From positions 11,012,706 through 11,076,705 of the forward strand of contig NC_088296.1 in NCBI RefSeq assembly GCF_032854445.1: 64,000 bases of DNA, written 5' to 3'. The notes below the pieces were generated by a model. It saw nothing but the letters and a program-made list of their open reading frames with translations. It did not search any database and had not been told where the DNA came from. The position numbers and the translations under genes are program-made. This document shows, piece by piece, positions 47,396-61,200 of the stretch (positions are counted from its first letter, which is position 1; each line of letters starts with the position of its first letter). The stretch comes from Liolophura sinensis (taxonomy: Eukaryota; Mollusca; Polyplacophora; Chitonida; Chitonidae).

Positions 47396-48221
47396 CCTAT
47401 CTTGATCACTAAACTAGGCGAATACTTGAAAGGAACTGAATTAAGACTTTTCGAAGGTAGTTTCTGACTTAACCTTGAATTGCTAATTGCTTGAACAGCC
47501 GCTACATAATTTTATTTCCACACCATTTGATGATGATGTAATCTAATATTAATATATATAATATGTATCTAATATTACCGTAAATTCATCTTTGACTTTA
47601 TAGACACACCTTGTTATGTTGCTGATGTACTAGAGAATACAATATGTTGCAAAGAGTTCTGGTAAGATACATTCTGGTAAGATATTGCTGTTATGCAAAT
47701 ATTAGTGTAAATTCAAATGTTATTCACATGGATAGAATTATATGGTGGTCAGTATATATAACACCTATACATAGAAGGCATTGTATAGTCACGCATAGTA
47801 CTCGGACTCAGTCATGTCAGATCCTTCAATAACACGTGGTTATACGATAAAGCGCCCCAAGGAATCAATTTAATAACACATAACAGTTGTAATATCAATG
47901 CAAATGAGGTAATAAATCGTGCATGAGAAACTCATCTGATCCACATTAATGTGATACTAGGCCGCTTGTACCCACACTTGTACGACAATTTTGAGCAACT
48001 TGCTCCATACGATATATTCAGAGAAATTTCATCAATATAATTTTAATAAGCAAACCGGAATGAAGGCATATTTGCCACTTTGTAATGAATTTAATGTAGA
48101 CCGACATGAAAACTGACATAGTAAGAGGTGTTTGCATTGACAGAGCAGATCTTATTGTTTTTAGATCCAGACCTGTGTAGTTGCCCTGTATCTTGAATCA
48201 TGAGCCCCACTAAGTCGTTAA
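47396..48221. other. Non-coding stretch
   Basis: AT-rich; no gene or repeat recognised. Confidence 0.45.
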
Positions 48222-48238
48222 GGGGGGGGGGGGGGGGA
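48222..48238. repeat. Poly-G tract beside a divergent SINE
   Basis: A pure G run followed by GATGGTTGGGTGGGTGG, located where the 3' tail of the minus-strand SINE should be. Confidence 0.9.
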
Positions 48239-48255
48239 TGGTTGGGTGGGTGGTG

Positions 48256-48398
48256 GTACCGGACAGAACTACATGTTACTGGCAGACCTTTCAACGTACG
48301 ACCGCAGAGGAAGCCAGTTTCACAACCACTGCTTTGGTGAGACTCTCCTGGGTCAGTGTGCTGAGTTAGCACGCTAACCACTAGGCCACGTGGGGCCC
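48256..48398 (-). mobile_element. Divergent tRNA-derived SINE copy lacking its tail
   Basis: On the minus strand the head reads GGGGCCCCACGTGGCCTAGT, with box-A-like TGGCCTAGTGG, then GACCCAGGAG, TCTCACCAAAGCAGTGG and AGGTCTGCCAGTAACATG. It is the same plan as the main family but another subfamily, and the conserved tail is missing. Confidence 0.75.
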
Positions 48399-50380
48399 TT
48401 AAACTGATTAAACGATTGTCGTTCAGTTTGTCCGCAGGAGTTGGTGTCACCCAGCAACGCAGAAAGGTGGCTGGAATTACACCACAACGAAATACATTTC
48501 TTATGTAACAACGTCTATCTGTTTCACTGTTGCTGGTTTTTATGCCGGATGATCGCCATGTGTGCGTTTCAGAGTGAATAACTAAATAGCCTTGAAGGGT
48601 AGGCAGTGTTAGTTGATTTAACCACTGCCAAAGTTGACGTTCCCTTGTTACTTTATATTGTCAATACGACCCTGGTCTCATTGCTAGATTGGATTTTCCT
48701 GTAATATTCTGATCGTTTTTGGACAACGATTTGCCTTTGGTTGCTGTGAGACGCCTTAGGCTACATGCGACATAAAAGAACTACGCCAGAAGTGGCAACA
48801 TATAATTGTAATAGATTAGATATACGCAGTTTAAAGATAAAACAAACGTGTGTATAGTTTTCTAGTTGATGTAATGCCTCTAAGCTATTTGGCTTGACTG
48901 ATCGACTGAAAAAACCCACTGTTAGCCGTTTTATATAAAATGGAAGAAGCAAAGAAATAAACCGATGCGGTATATACGAATCCTTTTCGTTCCATTTCCA
49001 GAAAAGGTCCAACTTTAGAATCTTGTTGCACGAGATGCACGGCCTTGGATTGATAGCTGTGTGCAGTGTAATACACAAGTAGTGCAACGTTGGGAACAAT
49101 TCGTTGATTCGCTGCTATACACTCTCAGATTCAGGCCTCCAGATCCTCTTTTCCGCTAAACTTTTGTTGTTCTGAACAGAACAATTAAGTTAACATATAA
49201 AATTCATATCACTCTACACCTAAAGCAGCCTGGAGAAACTATACGCCGTCATGTTCTTTCTGTTTATTCTGATTTCTTTTTTCTCTCATTTCAATATATG
49301 AATTGTTCGCAAGCATGTATATGGATGGTGTATGGCCAAACAGGGCCAAACCGTATTTTACCTCAGCATAAAAATATGGCAACGCTAAAACATATATTGT
49401 AGAATATGCCTTACAATACTAGTATGGTTGTTCCAGACAGTTATGGCTGGTGACAGGCTAATATCGCGGTATTAGCACAAAGGAAGAACGGCATTAGTCA
49501 TGCAATTTCCTGTCTTTGGAAGAATTTTTCTCAGTGAGATTTCCATAAAGAGATTGCGGCATTTCCATGGGGTTAATAAATCCGGTGTCTGCTATGAAGT
49601 ATTGCGTAAGGACGACCTTCACCTCTGTTTTCTGGCATCGAGGTGGAAGAAGCACAGAGGCCCATGCGAAGACCCCTCAGGAGGGTCGGACGCTGCAACT
49701 AAGCTCTGGTGTTTTGCTGCTCATGTCATTTTGTCTGCTTAAAGGGAAGATGCGCGTCTGTTTATACACAGTTTTAATTAAAGCTGACGGCGATGGATCA
49801 GCGCATGTCTCTACAGAGTTAGCATCATTGAAAGCCATTCACAGCCGTGCTCTTGAATCATTTGTTATGGCATACGCTAAGACATGGAGTTTAAAGTGGA
49901 CATGGTCTTTAATAAAGCAGACCTGGACAATGTCGCTCAGCTACCTTGCAAACCAGAGTATTGGATCTGGTCAAATTAAGCCAATTATGGACCAGGCGAG
50001 ACGGGGAAATGGCAATAACTACAGAGAAACTTCAGCTTTGTACGTATCAGTCTACACTGGGAATACCAGCACACAGTCTAAAATGTAACAGTCCTAGACA
50101 GTATGACGTTACAGCAGAAGTCAGTCTGTCATTAAAGTGGTTTTTCTGTTCGCCAAAAATAATTAATGTATCTAAGAAGTAATTCAAATTAATCCAGTTA
50201 TTGGCCGTATGTTTTGGACAAATTTTACCCGGCATTGTCGCTAAATATACTTGTCAATGCCGGATATTATACTTGATACGAGTTTAACTTGCACTCACGG
50301 TCGTACACGGGAGGATTTGCCAGCAGCCTACAATCAATCACAGTTCATGGAAATGCCAACTTTGCTAAAGGTGGTTGTTT
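48399..50380. other. Non-coding stretch with one longer unassigned frame
   Basis: A 173-codon + frame spans 49567-50088. It has no recognisable domain, its composition does not look like a conserved protein, and it does not fit the receptor family; it is left unannotated as a gene. Confidence 0.4.
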
Positions 50381-50435
50381 ACACGTATTACTCCATAAGA
50401 GGACTGTTACACGTATTACTCCATAACAGGACTGT
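50381..50435. repeat. 28-bp tandem duplication
   Basis: ACACGTATTACTCCATAAGA followed by GGACTGTT, repeated with a one-base indel. Confidence 0.9.
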
Positions 50436-50531
50436 TACTCAGAATGACAAGTAAAAATATGCCTTACAGATAGTTTAGCAATTAAAAGGCAGTTACAATA
50501 GTGTGACAACTAGTATGTTAACGTCAATTCT

Positions 50532-50782
50532 CAGTGACCCTTCCGGTTACTTCGCTAGCGCAGCGTAATGACGCAGAAGCGTCTCACCAATGCGGTCGCT
50601 GTGAGTTCAAGTCCAGCTCATGCTGCCTTCTTGTCCGGTCATACGTGGGAAGGTCTATCAGCATATAGCAGATGGCCGTGGGTTTCCCTCGGGCTCTGCC
50701 CAGTTTCCTCCCATCATAATGCTGGCCGCCGTCGTATAAGTGAAATATTCGTGAGTACGGCGTAAAACACCAATCAAATAAA
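50532..50782 (+). mobile_element. tRNA-derived SINE lacking box A
   Basis: Starts in the head at GCTAGCGCAGCGTAATGACG and continues through box B (GAGTTCAAGTCCAGC) to the tail. TCAATTCT flanks it at 50524-50531 and 50783-50790 (8-bp target site duplication). Confidence 0.92.
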
Positions 50783-53700
50783 TCAATTCTGTGATCAGAC
50801 AGGCTTTATGAAATTTCCAGGGAGCCTGGAAAAAGCCTTACGATTCTTCACATATTTGAATTATGTATTTTACAGTATATAATAAGGAATGAGGTAGAGT
50901 ATTACTCTCAAACAACCTATCATTCAACCGGCTAAATCATCAATGATCAAAAGGGTCTGGCCGGCTTTTAGCTCTGACTGTTTCGGTTCCTGCACCATGC
51001 AACATGACTTAGTAAGTAAAATGCAACCTTAAACATAAGTGAAATAAATATTTAAAGAAATAAGCGTATATTCACCCTAAAATTCCTCTTTGGTTCACTT
51101 CATCCCAGGCTGAATATTAAACAAGTCAATTGCCATATTTTTCACTCGTACTTAGGGCTTATTGACCTAACTGGTTTGTTAACGTAATTTCTCTTTGGTG
51201 AAGCTGGAGGACAAAGAAAGGTTTGAGTGTTTACTTTTTTCGTCGACGGCATTGAATCAGCTGCATTTATAGCGGTGGAGGCTACCAGAGATGAGCTTCA
51301 TTTGCCAGGAGTAAATAATTATTGACATTTAAAACCGATTTAGACTTCTTCAGGCGCCTTCATAAAGCGGTCCATTGCATGCTACTATCTGTCGCGTTTA
51401 ACGTTGAGTTTAAGCGGGATTCATCCGATGTCGCTATTTTCTTGTCCCACATCGATGGTTATTGAAATTTTGGTTGTCATCCAACGTTTTCATGGCGGTC
51501 AACTCAGCTGCTAATTTTCAATACTCGTGCACATGACTTTCGTTTGAATATCTATTGAAACACCACCGTATCTATGAGATCGGGGAAACGATTGGGCTTT
51601 TTACAGTACTGTTCGATCCTTACAATATATATCTGGCACGGATGTGGGTCGAAACATCCGCGTAGGAAGGGCTTGATATCCCAAAAAGATCTTCACATCA
51701 TACGCCGATCATACAGCCAAGATGGGTGTAATATCCGCATATGATGGGCGTAGGATGCGATCCGTAGGATCCGACATAATTATGATAAAATGCAAATCGA
51801 GTTTTGACTGTTTCGGACACTAATTGACTTTTTAGTGGCTTGAATGAATGGGAATTAGGCAAATGGTAAACCATTGACTGATACTTTACTCGTCACTACA
51901 CCAGCCAAACTGAAGGCACATGTCATGTCTATGGCTAGCGTGTAGACAAAGGTTATGAAGTGCCGTAAAATGGTCGAAACGAGATTACGTGTACCGACTT
52001 AGAAAAGATCAGCGTAAGATGCGATCAGGATGATGCTACCATCCGCGCATGGGCTGCCCATGAAGGTCACATTCGATCACGATGTGCCTGGGATGGGTAG
52101 ATGATACGCATAAAGTATATCTTTAGGATCAGACAGTACTGTGCTTCGTTAATATTTACGCTTTTTGAACATTAAGATTTGGAAAATTTGAAATGTGTAA
52201 GTAATGGTATGCCTACATGTAGCTACATTAAAGTGAATGGTTACATATGTAAGCCATACATTTGTCATCCATATTAACATAATGGTAACCATCTTAAACG
52301 TTATGCTATTTACACATGCGTTTTATGCCAGGAATCCGATGCATTATAGCTTTCCCGGAAGTGCATGACATTTTATTGAAATGTGTGTCAGTCTGCCTGG
52401 AAGCTATTTCGAAAAACCAACCCCTTGTTCCCTTCTTCTCAATAAGCTCATACTAGTCATAACTTGAGGGTTATGGGGTGGGGGTGGGGTTTAACAGGGG
52501 AATTTACACTGATGAAAGGCTGGAAATGGAAGGCACAAAATAATCTGGTAATTGGACTGTGTTCCATCACCCAATAGTTCCAAGGACATGCTTTCGAATA
52601 TTTGCAAACCTTATCACTTGATAACAAGGAATGATGGATGAATAGACATGAAACCGTCTTATAAATGATCCAGGCAACGGCCAAATGTCGTACTAAGCAT
52701 TCTTATGACCGTTCCTCTGAAAGCAAAGGCAAATGCGCTTTCGTGTGCCTTCCTTCAAAGGTCTTCACTCTAGGTTTCTTAAGTTTTACAGAGAGTATAA
52801 TTCTCTTGTAAGATAGGCAGAGGGACCAGAATCTCTGGCGCCCTGCTTCACGATTGTGTCTAATCCCCTTTAACCCGGGGCAAGGGGATTTCTACTCATC
52901 GTGTTGAATCAGATCGCCACGTTAGATATATGCAATCGAAGCGCAACTGAGAAACATATTCTATTATCGACAACTTATGTACTAGTTTTGAATACTGTTT
53001 TCACTCAGTTACCTTGACTACTTCTCCATCCTATTTTCGTAATTGTATGCTTTCTTAGTTCTTTTTTGGTTTGTTTTATTATTAAACGTCATTTTTGCAA
53101 TTGTCTTTGCGGTTGTTGAACTGGGATATCTATTTTGGTTGACGGCCGGTAAATTAATGTCTGTTTCAACACATAGATGCAACCAAAATTGCATAACAGA
53201 GATCAGTTACAAAAATTTCCATTGTCATTTAAGTAAATTATTATTATTATTTTTTATCCCAATATGAAGGCATATCACTTATATCGTTATTTTTGCCATA
53301 CTGGATTTGTTCATATAGGTAATACTATTTCCACCGTTAAAAGAACGCGTTAAAATTTTCAATATGTACTATTGGAAAATATTTTTTGTCGTATGGCGAT
53401 AGCACCATCATTTTGCTGGAATCATATTACAGACAAAACTTGATCATAGACAAGGATATCCATCCATCAGGTTAGAACAGATCAAAACCTCAGCCGTTCT
53501 GCATCCACGAATTACATAACATTTTGCGGGAATAAAATCTCTTCGGAAAAGTCTTATCGATGTAGAAGACCAATCGTTACCCCCTAGGGACTGAACGCGT
53601 GATAAGAGGAAGGCGAAATGACAGCTTCGTCGAGCCGAAAAAGAGGGTTTATTTTAGCTAAGGATGTTCGATTGACAATATTGCTGAGCATTGATGTATA

Positions 53701-56079
53701 ATAATAGCAGTTTGATGACTGCCTAGCATCTTCATGTTTATTTCGAAAGCGGCAAATTAACTCCATTTGTGTCAGCCTGTACCTCGCGTCAGGTCTGTTC
53801 AACGAGAATCTCAAGAGTTTTTTTTCTTTTCCGAAGCTTTTTTTATTGACGCAATGGGCTGGTGGGGAGTTTTTTTTTTGTAGTCGGAAACGTAGTGGCG
53901 CAGTGCTTCTGACTTCATTAAACCTTACCCGGGGTGTAATTCCTCGAGTAACAGTAGAACATCTGGTGTGGGCATTTGACGAGAGGACAGTCATCAACGA
54001 TGTTACGCCAAAGCACAATGGTGACTCTAATGCCTTCATTTCATCGACAAGGTAGCGGTTGTGCTTTAGAGGCGTGCGTAGTAGCGGTCGCATGCAATCT
54101 CCTGAAGACATTTCAAGAGGCCTTCGATAACGCTCCCTTCTGCAATCTGATTTACTTTGACAGTTAGTGTACTGCAAGGCAAGGTTGTAAAAGCAGCCTG
54201 GGACACTAGTGTTTGTTCGGTTTTTGAACCTTGTGCCGAGGAGTAGACATGGCCTTCCAGGTTTCGATCGGGATAAGTCATTTCTATCAAGACGACCTCA
54301 GCCGACGATAATTCGATTGGAATTGTTTGCCAACATAACCCGCAGTATTTCGCTACAGATGTCCCTGTCTGTTTTATAGCTGCTGGAGAAATCCACTTAA
54401 TTTAACCAATTACATGCCCACGAATTCGTGCGCTGCGAACAGTTAATAACTTAACAGATCTTTTGCCGGTTTCTAACATGATACCCTCTGCATATCGTTT
54501 TTTCCTTCTGCTTTTCGTGTATTATAGCTCAGGTTTAACCTGCGCTAGACCACTCTAAGTGCTCTGGTGTATGTTCGTCATCTGTTTAGATCTTGCTCTA
54601 TCTCTCTTTTCATCCACTGTATGTCCTTTGGGACGATATAGGCTGGTTTAACACAGTGTACAGTGGAAATGCATTTATTCGACATGGAATTCTAATGGCA
54701 TTGCCGAGCATGGCTTGGTCACTGTCATCCATAGTCATTGACGAAATTAAATCAGTTATGTATCAGCATGTCCCATGGCTTATTTATCCCGCTCTGCTGA
54801 ACCGTTTTGGCAGCAAATGTTAGCTAGGAAAATACGTGTTAGGACCTTAAACCCTAGCTTATGTGGACTATGACTATAAATGTTCTAGCAAAGAAGTGGA
54901 TTAAAGCTATACACGCCAATGTATTATGGCTTACGAAAGCGTGTTTGGCAAAATAAAGTGTCGTTTTGGTACATAAATCAGAATATATCTGGAGATAAAG
55001 TAAATTCGCTATATTAACCTTCCCGAGTTCTTTTCTACCTTTTGTTACTTCTTTTCACTTGCCTAACACACTTCATATGCACAGCAGTTATCGAAAATGT
55101 ATGTTGAGACCCTTAGCTATTTAATATGGTATGATTTGGGAGAATATATCCCCCAAAAATAAAAAGAAATTTGCAAATGAAGAAAAAAAACAAAAGGAAA
55201 GGAAACATCGCAAACGGTAGCTCACAAAATGACACCAGCAAATCTAGTTTTCCGGTCTACTTTCTGAAAAATGTAAAGTTGTACACAAAGTATTTGTTTG
55301 ATTTGTAAAAAAAATAATATTAAAAAAATTATTACAATATTTGTGTTCTTTGTAGTTCATAATGCGTTAATTTTTTACATCATTAAACAACAGAGCTAAA
55401 AACAGCAAGTAACTGAAGTAGTGATTTGTACAACAGTCTGTGTTATTGTAGTACAGCTGAAAAAAAAATATACAGTTTTGCCCCAACATCATGCATAGCG
55501 TGCCATGCAGTCGGCGCTAGAGACACGCAGCTGAGCACAGCGCTTTAATTATGGAAGGAACTTAATCCGGACAAATCTCTCCACTCCTTTTGATCTGTAC
55601 CGCCACTTTTGAGGTCGATATGAGGGATAAATCTCTTCTTTTTTGTAGTAATTAGAGCAGCTATTTCCTACACAAATTAACGCTCGCGTTTTGGCGCATT
55701 ACAACGGTTTTTACTCATTCTTTCTATGACCTTGATGTATATATAGACAGTTTGCTATGAGGCATTGGTCTCGATAACAGTGTTGGTATATTTATTTCTG
55801 AGAGCTGATGGATAGACTTAAACAAGTGAGAGCACTTTGACCATTGTTGTAGCTGCTCACATGGCCTGGTGGCTAATGGTGTCTCATCCTAGCTACCTAA
55901 TGATGTCTATTCCCAGAGAGTCTCTGGGCTTGCTTAATGATGTCTTGATTTTCTGTGTTGGTATGCTGGCATCTACATACTGTTTCCAAGCCAACCTTAG
56001 AGGACGACCGGTGTTCTCTGGCTATTGTTGTTCCAGACCTTAAGACGTATTTCCTTACTTGATCTCACTTTGTTTAATC
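50783..56079. other. Long non-coding stretch
   Basis: About 5.3 kb. A 17-bp word GCGTA(G/A)GATGCGATC(C/A)G recurs at 51748 and 52012 in a GATC-rich zone. A 197-codon minus-strand frame at 53584-54177 has no recognisable domain. No gene assigned. Confidence 0.4.
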
Positions 56080-56575
56080 ATGCCTCCCTTCCAAAGAGTT
56101 TCATTTTCTACATTTCTGTTCCCGAAGACCAGAGGAGAAACCTGAGTACCATGGGTGTCATATGACAACTATTCCTCAAGTCCCAAACGAGTCATCTGTA
56201 ACATTTTCTCTGGGGGCTTATTGCTTACCAGAGAGTTTCCCTGTCTACCTGTCTCTTCCCGATATTTCGAGGAGATACCTAAACCCGATCTGGGTTTTTC
56301 CACAATCATTCCTCAAGTTCAAAAAGAATGGTCTACAGCATGTTCTCAGGTGGCTTAATGTCTTTTTCTTCCCGATAATTCGAGGACACACCTAAGGTTG
56401 ATATTTTTAACCATTGTTCCTTAAGTTTAAAAGGAATGCTATATGGCATTTTGGCAGGTGGCTTAATACCTTCCAGAGAGTTTTCCTGTCTACGTTTCTG
56501 TTCCCCGTTCGACAATCTTCAAGTTCAGAAGGAATGCTCTACACCATTTTCACGGATGACTTAATCCCGTGCCTC
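56080..56575. repeat. Degenerate tandem repeat, unit about 110-140 bp
   Basis: The words CCAGAGAGTTT, TTCCCGATA.TTCGAGGA, TTCCTCAAGT and GGTGGCTTAAT recur in order three to four times (for example TTCCTCAAGT-like at 56171, 56311, 56419). Confidence 0.65.
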
Positions 56576-57480
56576 AATTAAAATATGTTTTACGGACAGA
56601 AACACCATTTAACTTTCAAGGTTTTAAACGGGTACTTTTAACATGACTTTCCGCAGTGACAACGTGCTCTGATTTCCCCGCAGCTTTTGAAACGAGATCG
56701 ACCACGGTCTCATTCTCTTCTAACATCGTTTTTCCTTTAAGATCAAGACAGGTAAAAGCATCGGAGTTAACGCTATCTACATCATGTACATGTGAACATA
56801 AGAGGTCACCATTTTAGCATCGACTAAACAGCCTTAGTCGGCTGTTCCGTGTGTTGTTCGGTTGATCTTTTACATTAGTCCTATATCTCTTAGCATACAC
56901 AATGCACTTAACGTGAGGCCAGCGTGCAAGAAGACATGAATTTCAATATGTTGAATTTCGCAGCTGTGGCGAAGTGTTTTACCGGAAACACGTGTATCAG
57001 CCTTAATTACATCAGATAAGTGCATGCGTTACTCAAACTGCGCGCACTTAACTACGAGTTTCGTGTACCATCTACAACAAACAAGTCTCTTACCCTCTAG
57101 GGTTGTGAGGAAGTTGTGTCCAAGGGATTTAGAAAAAGGTCTCTGACACGTCGAATCAGCATTTACTGGCGGTGTAGCACGCATGTCTTGCGTTCATACA
57201 ACTCTAGATTTTTTTCTAAACCTACGTAGTTCATACCGTGGAACCCTGAGTTAATTTCTACATTCGTACCTGGCACCATGGCTTGTAAGGCTTACAAATA
57301 AAAAAACGGTGCCAAAGCATCATTTACGTGGTGCTAGACTCTGTCATACAACATCCCCTCCCCCTCGTCCTTCATGTACTGCATGTCCGAATTGGAAAAC
57401 ATTGCTAGCCACGCTTTAAGCCAGCGTGTTTCTACAGGGCCCTTGAAATTAATCGCATGTGTTTGACATCTGGAACCCGT
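56576..57480. other. Non-coding stretch
   Basis: Nothing recognised. Confidence 0.45.
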
Positions 57481-57560
57481 GTCTGTCTTCCCCTTGTCTG
57501 TCTGTCTGTCTGTCTCTCTCCCTCTCTCTCTCTCCACCGCACCCCCCCCCCCCACCCCCG
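57481..57560. repeat. (GTCT)n, (CT)n and poly-C compound simple repeat
   Basis: TCTGTCTGTCTGTCTGTCTC, then CTCTCTCTCTCTC, then a C run interrupted by single A bases. Confidence 0.92.
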
Positions 57561-57836
57561 TTCGTTAAGAAAACGACTACATTAGCACGCTGAATAATTG
57601 CTATCCGCGTACTGTGTCGACGTGCAAAGTTGTTGACCTGCAGACACATGCTTTATGTGTAAGGAATGTTTTGGGAATACCTCGAGTGTATCTACCATTG
57701 GCGGCTTATCCGTTCTTCTGAGAACATTCGACCATAAATTTCCGATTTTTTTTTGTTTTAGACCTAATTATTAACACCACGCACGCGAAGCTCCGCAAAA
57801 TGCTTACAACAGTTTTGTTCAGGGGTTTTGTCGGCT
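57561..57836. other. Non-coding stretch
   Basis: Nothing recognised. Confidence 0.45.
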
Positions 57837-57847
57837 TTTATGTGACC

Positions 57848-57986
57848 GGTCTGACAGCAGCCTGCGGATGGTCGTGGGTTTCCCCCGGGCTCTGCCCGGT
57901 TTCCACCCACCATAATGCTAGCCGCCGTCGTATAAGTGAAATATTCTTGAATACGGCATAAAACACCAATCAAATAAATAAATAAA
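57848..57986 (+). mobile_element. tRNA-derived SINE, 5'-truncated, with target site duplication
   Basis: Tail half only, from AGCAGCCTGCGGATGGTCGT to AAATAAATAAAT. The 11-bp repeat TTTATGTGACC lies at 57837-57847 and 57987-57997 without mismatch, so it inserted already truncated. Confidence 0.94.
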
Positions 57987-58044
57987 TTTATGTGACCTTT
58001 GCATTTAGTTCATTTTAGTTGCTTCTGTGTGTCGTAATTTGATA

Positions 58045-58232
58045 GTGTTGAGATCTTTCAACAGTCTCCGTTTCTTTTCTTTATTTTTTGGCATACGCTA
58101 AGTCATTTTTTCTGCAAAGACATGAAACATGCGCATATACTGTTGGTGTTGAGATCTTTCCATCGTCTCCGTTTCTTTTCTTCATTTTTGGCATACGCAT
58201 GCAAAAACATGAAACATGCGCATATACTGTTA
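58045..58232. repeat. Tandem duplication of about 101 bp, two units
   Basis: Both units (58045 and 58146) read GTGTTGAGATCTTTC, GTCTCCGTTTCTTTTCTT, TTGGCATACGC and ACATGAAACATGCGCATATA. The second has a 14-bp deletion. Confidence 0.93.
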
Positions 58233-61200
58233 ATTTGCATATACTGGTTTCGTCTTAGTTCCCTACACAACGTATAAGACTTACCCAACTCTTTGGTACC
58301 CTCTAGATTCAGTCGATAGATTCTTTTGTTTTTTTTATGTAGTCACAGAATTTGCAATGATGAATAACAAGACTTCACGACTTAGATCATGTAACGTACT
58401 TAACCGGAAATTGCAAAGAAATATTCATGGGTTTATCTGATTTTAGTGACTGGTACCGTATGTGAGCACAGCCTAGAGTATGTACTGGGATTTCCAAATG
58501 TTCAGACTTAATGAGCATTAAGGTTCAGTTTTTCTAAAACATCATCGTTATTTGGACTCGAGCTCTAACGGTGATTTTTGTCCAAAACGTATACAATTAG
58601 CCGACTACACGCTATCTGTTAGAGAGCAGGACCCAAGATCACGAATCCAACTTAGACTGAAGTCAAAATTGAAAATGACTTGAAGTTGTTAGTTCTTACA
58701 TAACAATGTCAAAATATTGCTTGGCAACGTAAATTCTGAATAAGTTATTGTGAACCGAACTTCAGCTGAAAAGACACAAACGAACATACCAAGTTCAATG
58801 ACTGCAATTTTAACTTGATTCTAAGATCGCTTTGTTGTCCGGGGCCAAATACCAATACCCGGGAGTGATTCCCCACCATTTTAAATTTGTTAAGGCGAGG
58901 TTTGAAGCTGAATTTTTGGTGTGATATACTGTTATCTTCCTGTGAGACGTTGCTAGGGAAGTTATTGTGTAGAAAGAGCCTTCATCTAAACACCCATAAC
59001 GATATAAATAAAGGAAGATTGATCGAAGCTCGAGCTTTGCCTATGTGACAGTATTGTGTTTCATGGTCGCATCTACTTCGGTCTGGTTACTGCTTAAACG
59101 TACAATCCCACCGTTAGGCTTCCACTTAATCACGGCCGCATTAACGGCTCCGTGCTCATTAATGGGAAGGTCTCAGTTTTGTTAACGGGATTAATAAGGT
59201 ACGATTGTAAGTAAGTGCAGTTATCTTGAAAACGAACTGCTCATTGGGATACAGTCTGCAGCGAGCCGTTTACTCCAGGGTACTCACTATACACTCTCGT
59301 TTCAAACAATTTCCGTTTTACAATTTGGATACAATCAAACAACAAGGCGTAATAAACATGATGAAAAGTAGTGTAGTCTATTTTACTGGACCCCAGTATG
59401 CTGTGTGCAAATCCCGGGCGATGATTATCTAATTAAAAAGGGTTTCTCCAAGCGTGGTTTCTTCTGTTTTATTGTCATGTCTAGATTCACTTGAATCCTC
59501 ATCTTCTTGTTCTAATTGCTATTATATGCCTAATATATGACATGTACAAACTCTTTTAGAGTGATGCGCATTTTTATGAAAAATATAAGCGAAATAGCAC
59601 GACCTTTTTTGTAACTACTTGACCATGTACTGTCCCCATGTGTCTTTCTTTATAAGATGTACATGTATACTCGTATATATCAATCGATGTAAATTCGACC
59701 TATCAGTCAGACTTTAAAAAAAAAAATGGTCTCGGTTTTACAGTCAGTACGCCCAGCTTTAGTTTTCCCAACGAATCGCCTGAAAGATTAGCTCTGTGCC
59801 GTAAATTCCCTTCCTCACCCTCCAAACTTTCTCTTTCCTTTGGGGAAAGGGAAAGAAGGAACTTACTAAACTGGCCTGCCTATCCATGACGCGAACCATC
59901 TACAACAACATCTTCATTTGGCAGGCGTTTTTATATGCTTGTCAGTTATGCTCGCTGTGCATTGCCGGCCGCCTGTGGTATTTTTAACCTGTGTGCTGAT
60001 ACCATGCATTACAGCCAGCTGTTTCGACGAAGACCTGCTGCACGAGAAATTGATACTGGTTATTTTAAGTGTGGATGTCATGATGCTAAAACGAAGCCAC
60101 TCTACGATAGACTTAGGGTGTTTTTGTGTCTCTTCAAAGCATACTATTCTCAGAATGGTAGCCGTTACAAGAGCGTGTCCGCAGACTTGTGTTTATTGTG
60201 GTGATGGCTTGCAGTGATAAGCTTTGTTAGTAAAGTGACATTTAATGTATGTTGTAGTCTGGGCATGCGTCGATAGCAATTTTTTAAATATACTTGGAAA
60301 TTATGATATTTTTAGTGAACTGCGAACGAAACATCGCAGTTTGAATATTAAATTCTTATATTATTGTTTTATATTATTATTATTCTTATATAAAAAATCT
60401 GAACACAAAAACCATGCGTCCACGTAATATTAGTAAGTTAGGTTTTGGTGAGCCCACTGTTATCCCCTGTACGTGTTTCGTGTAGGGCAGGTTTATAGGG
60501 TTTACATATACTGCACGTCTTTAATTATTTTGAAATATGCTTTCATTGAAAATATGTTGTCAGTGAATAGGAAAGAGACTTTAAATATTGCTACCAGACA
60601 AGGTGAGAACTGCATGATCTTAGCTCCACATGGAAAGTGTAGCATGGTGTCGGATTTCAGAATGTATGGTACATCCTTTGCATTTTGCCGGAGACCGCAT
60701 AAGATGGTCATCATGCGCTGTCCGTCCAACAGCGTTCGTAGTAAATTACAGTCAACGTATGCAGCGAGTTTGAAATGGAGGCCGGCATTTAATGTGCGAG
60801 GCGTTATTGGAATGGCCATTACAATACAGGTTAACAGCTGTCAATAACCCTACGAATCCAATCTTATTATGGCACCCGTCCCTTACAGCCTGACCAACCC
60901 GGAAGGGGTGGGGGTGGCAATGAGTCAACTCCAGAAATCGAACATGTGATGGTAATGAATAGGCCTACTGTCAATCCATGAAAAATCGGGTTCCAAGCCG
61001 ACACATTCCACCAAAGGTCAAAACTCAAGGCCGAAAATGAGGACGGCTCGTCCTATCTGGCTAGATCGAATATGATTGAATAAAGCCTTCACAGCGCCAT
61101 CTGGCGGCCGGGTGAGGTGATTGACGAGGGTTGAATATTGTCAGTTATGTAACTCGAATTCATCTCAATAAGAGTGGGACGTTTGTCACCGACTGACAGG

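Noticed and set aside
49567-50088. 173-codon + strand frame
   Set aside because: No recognisable domain, no resemblance to the receptor family, and no supporting context.
53584-54177. 197-codon minus-strand frame
   Set aside because: Long by chance standards but without recognisable motifs; opposite-strand frames are also open, which points to base composition.
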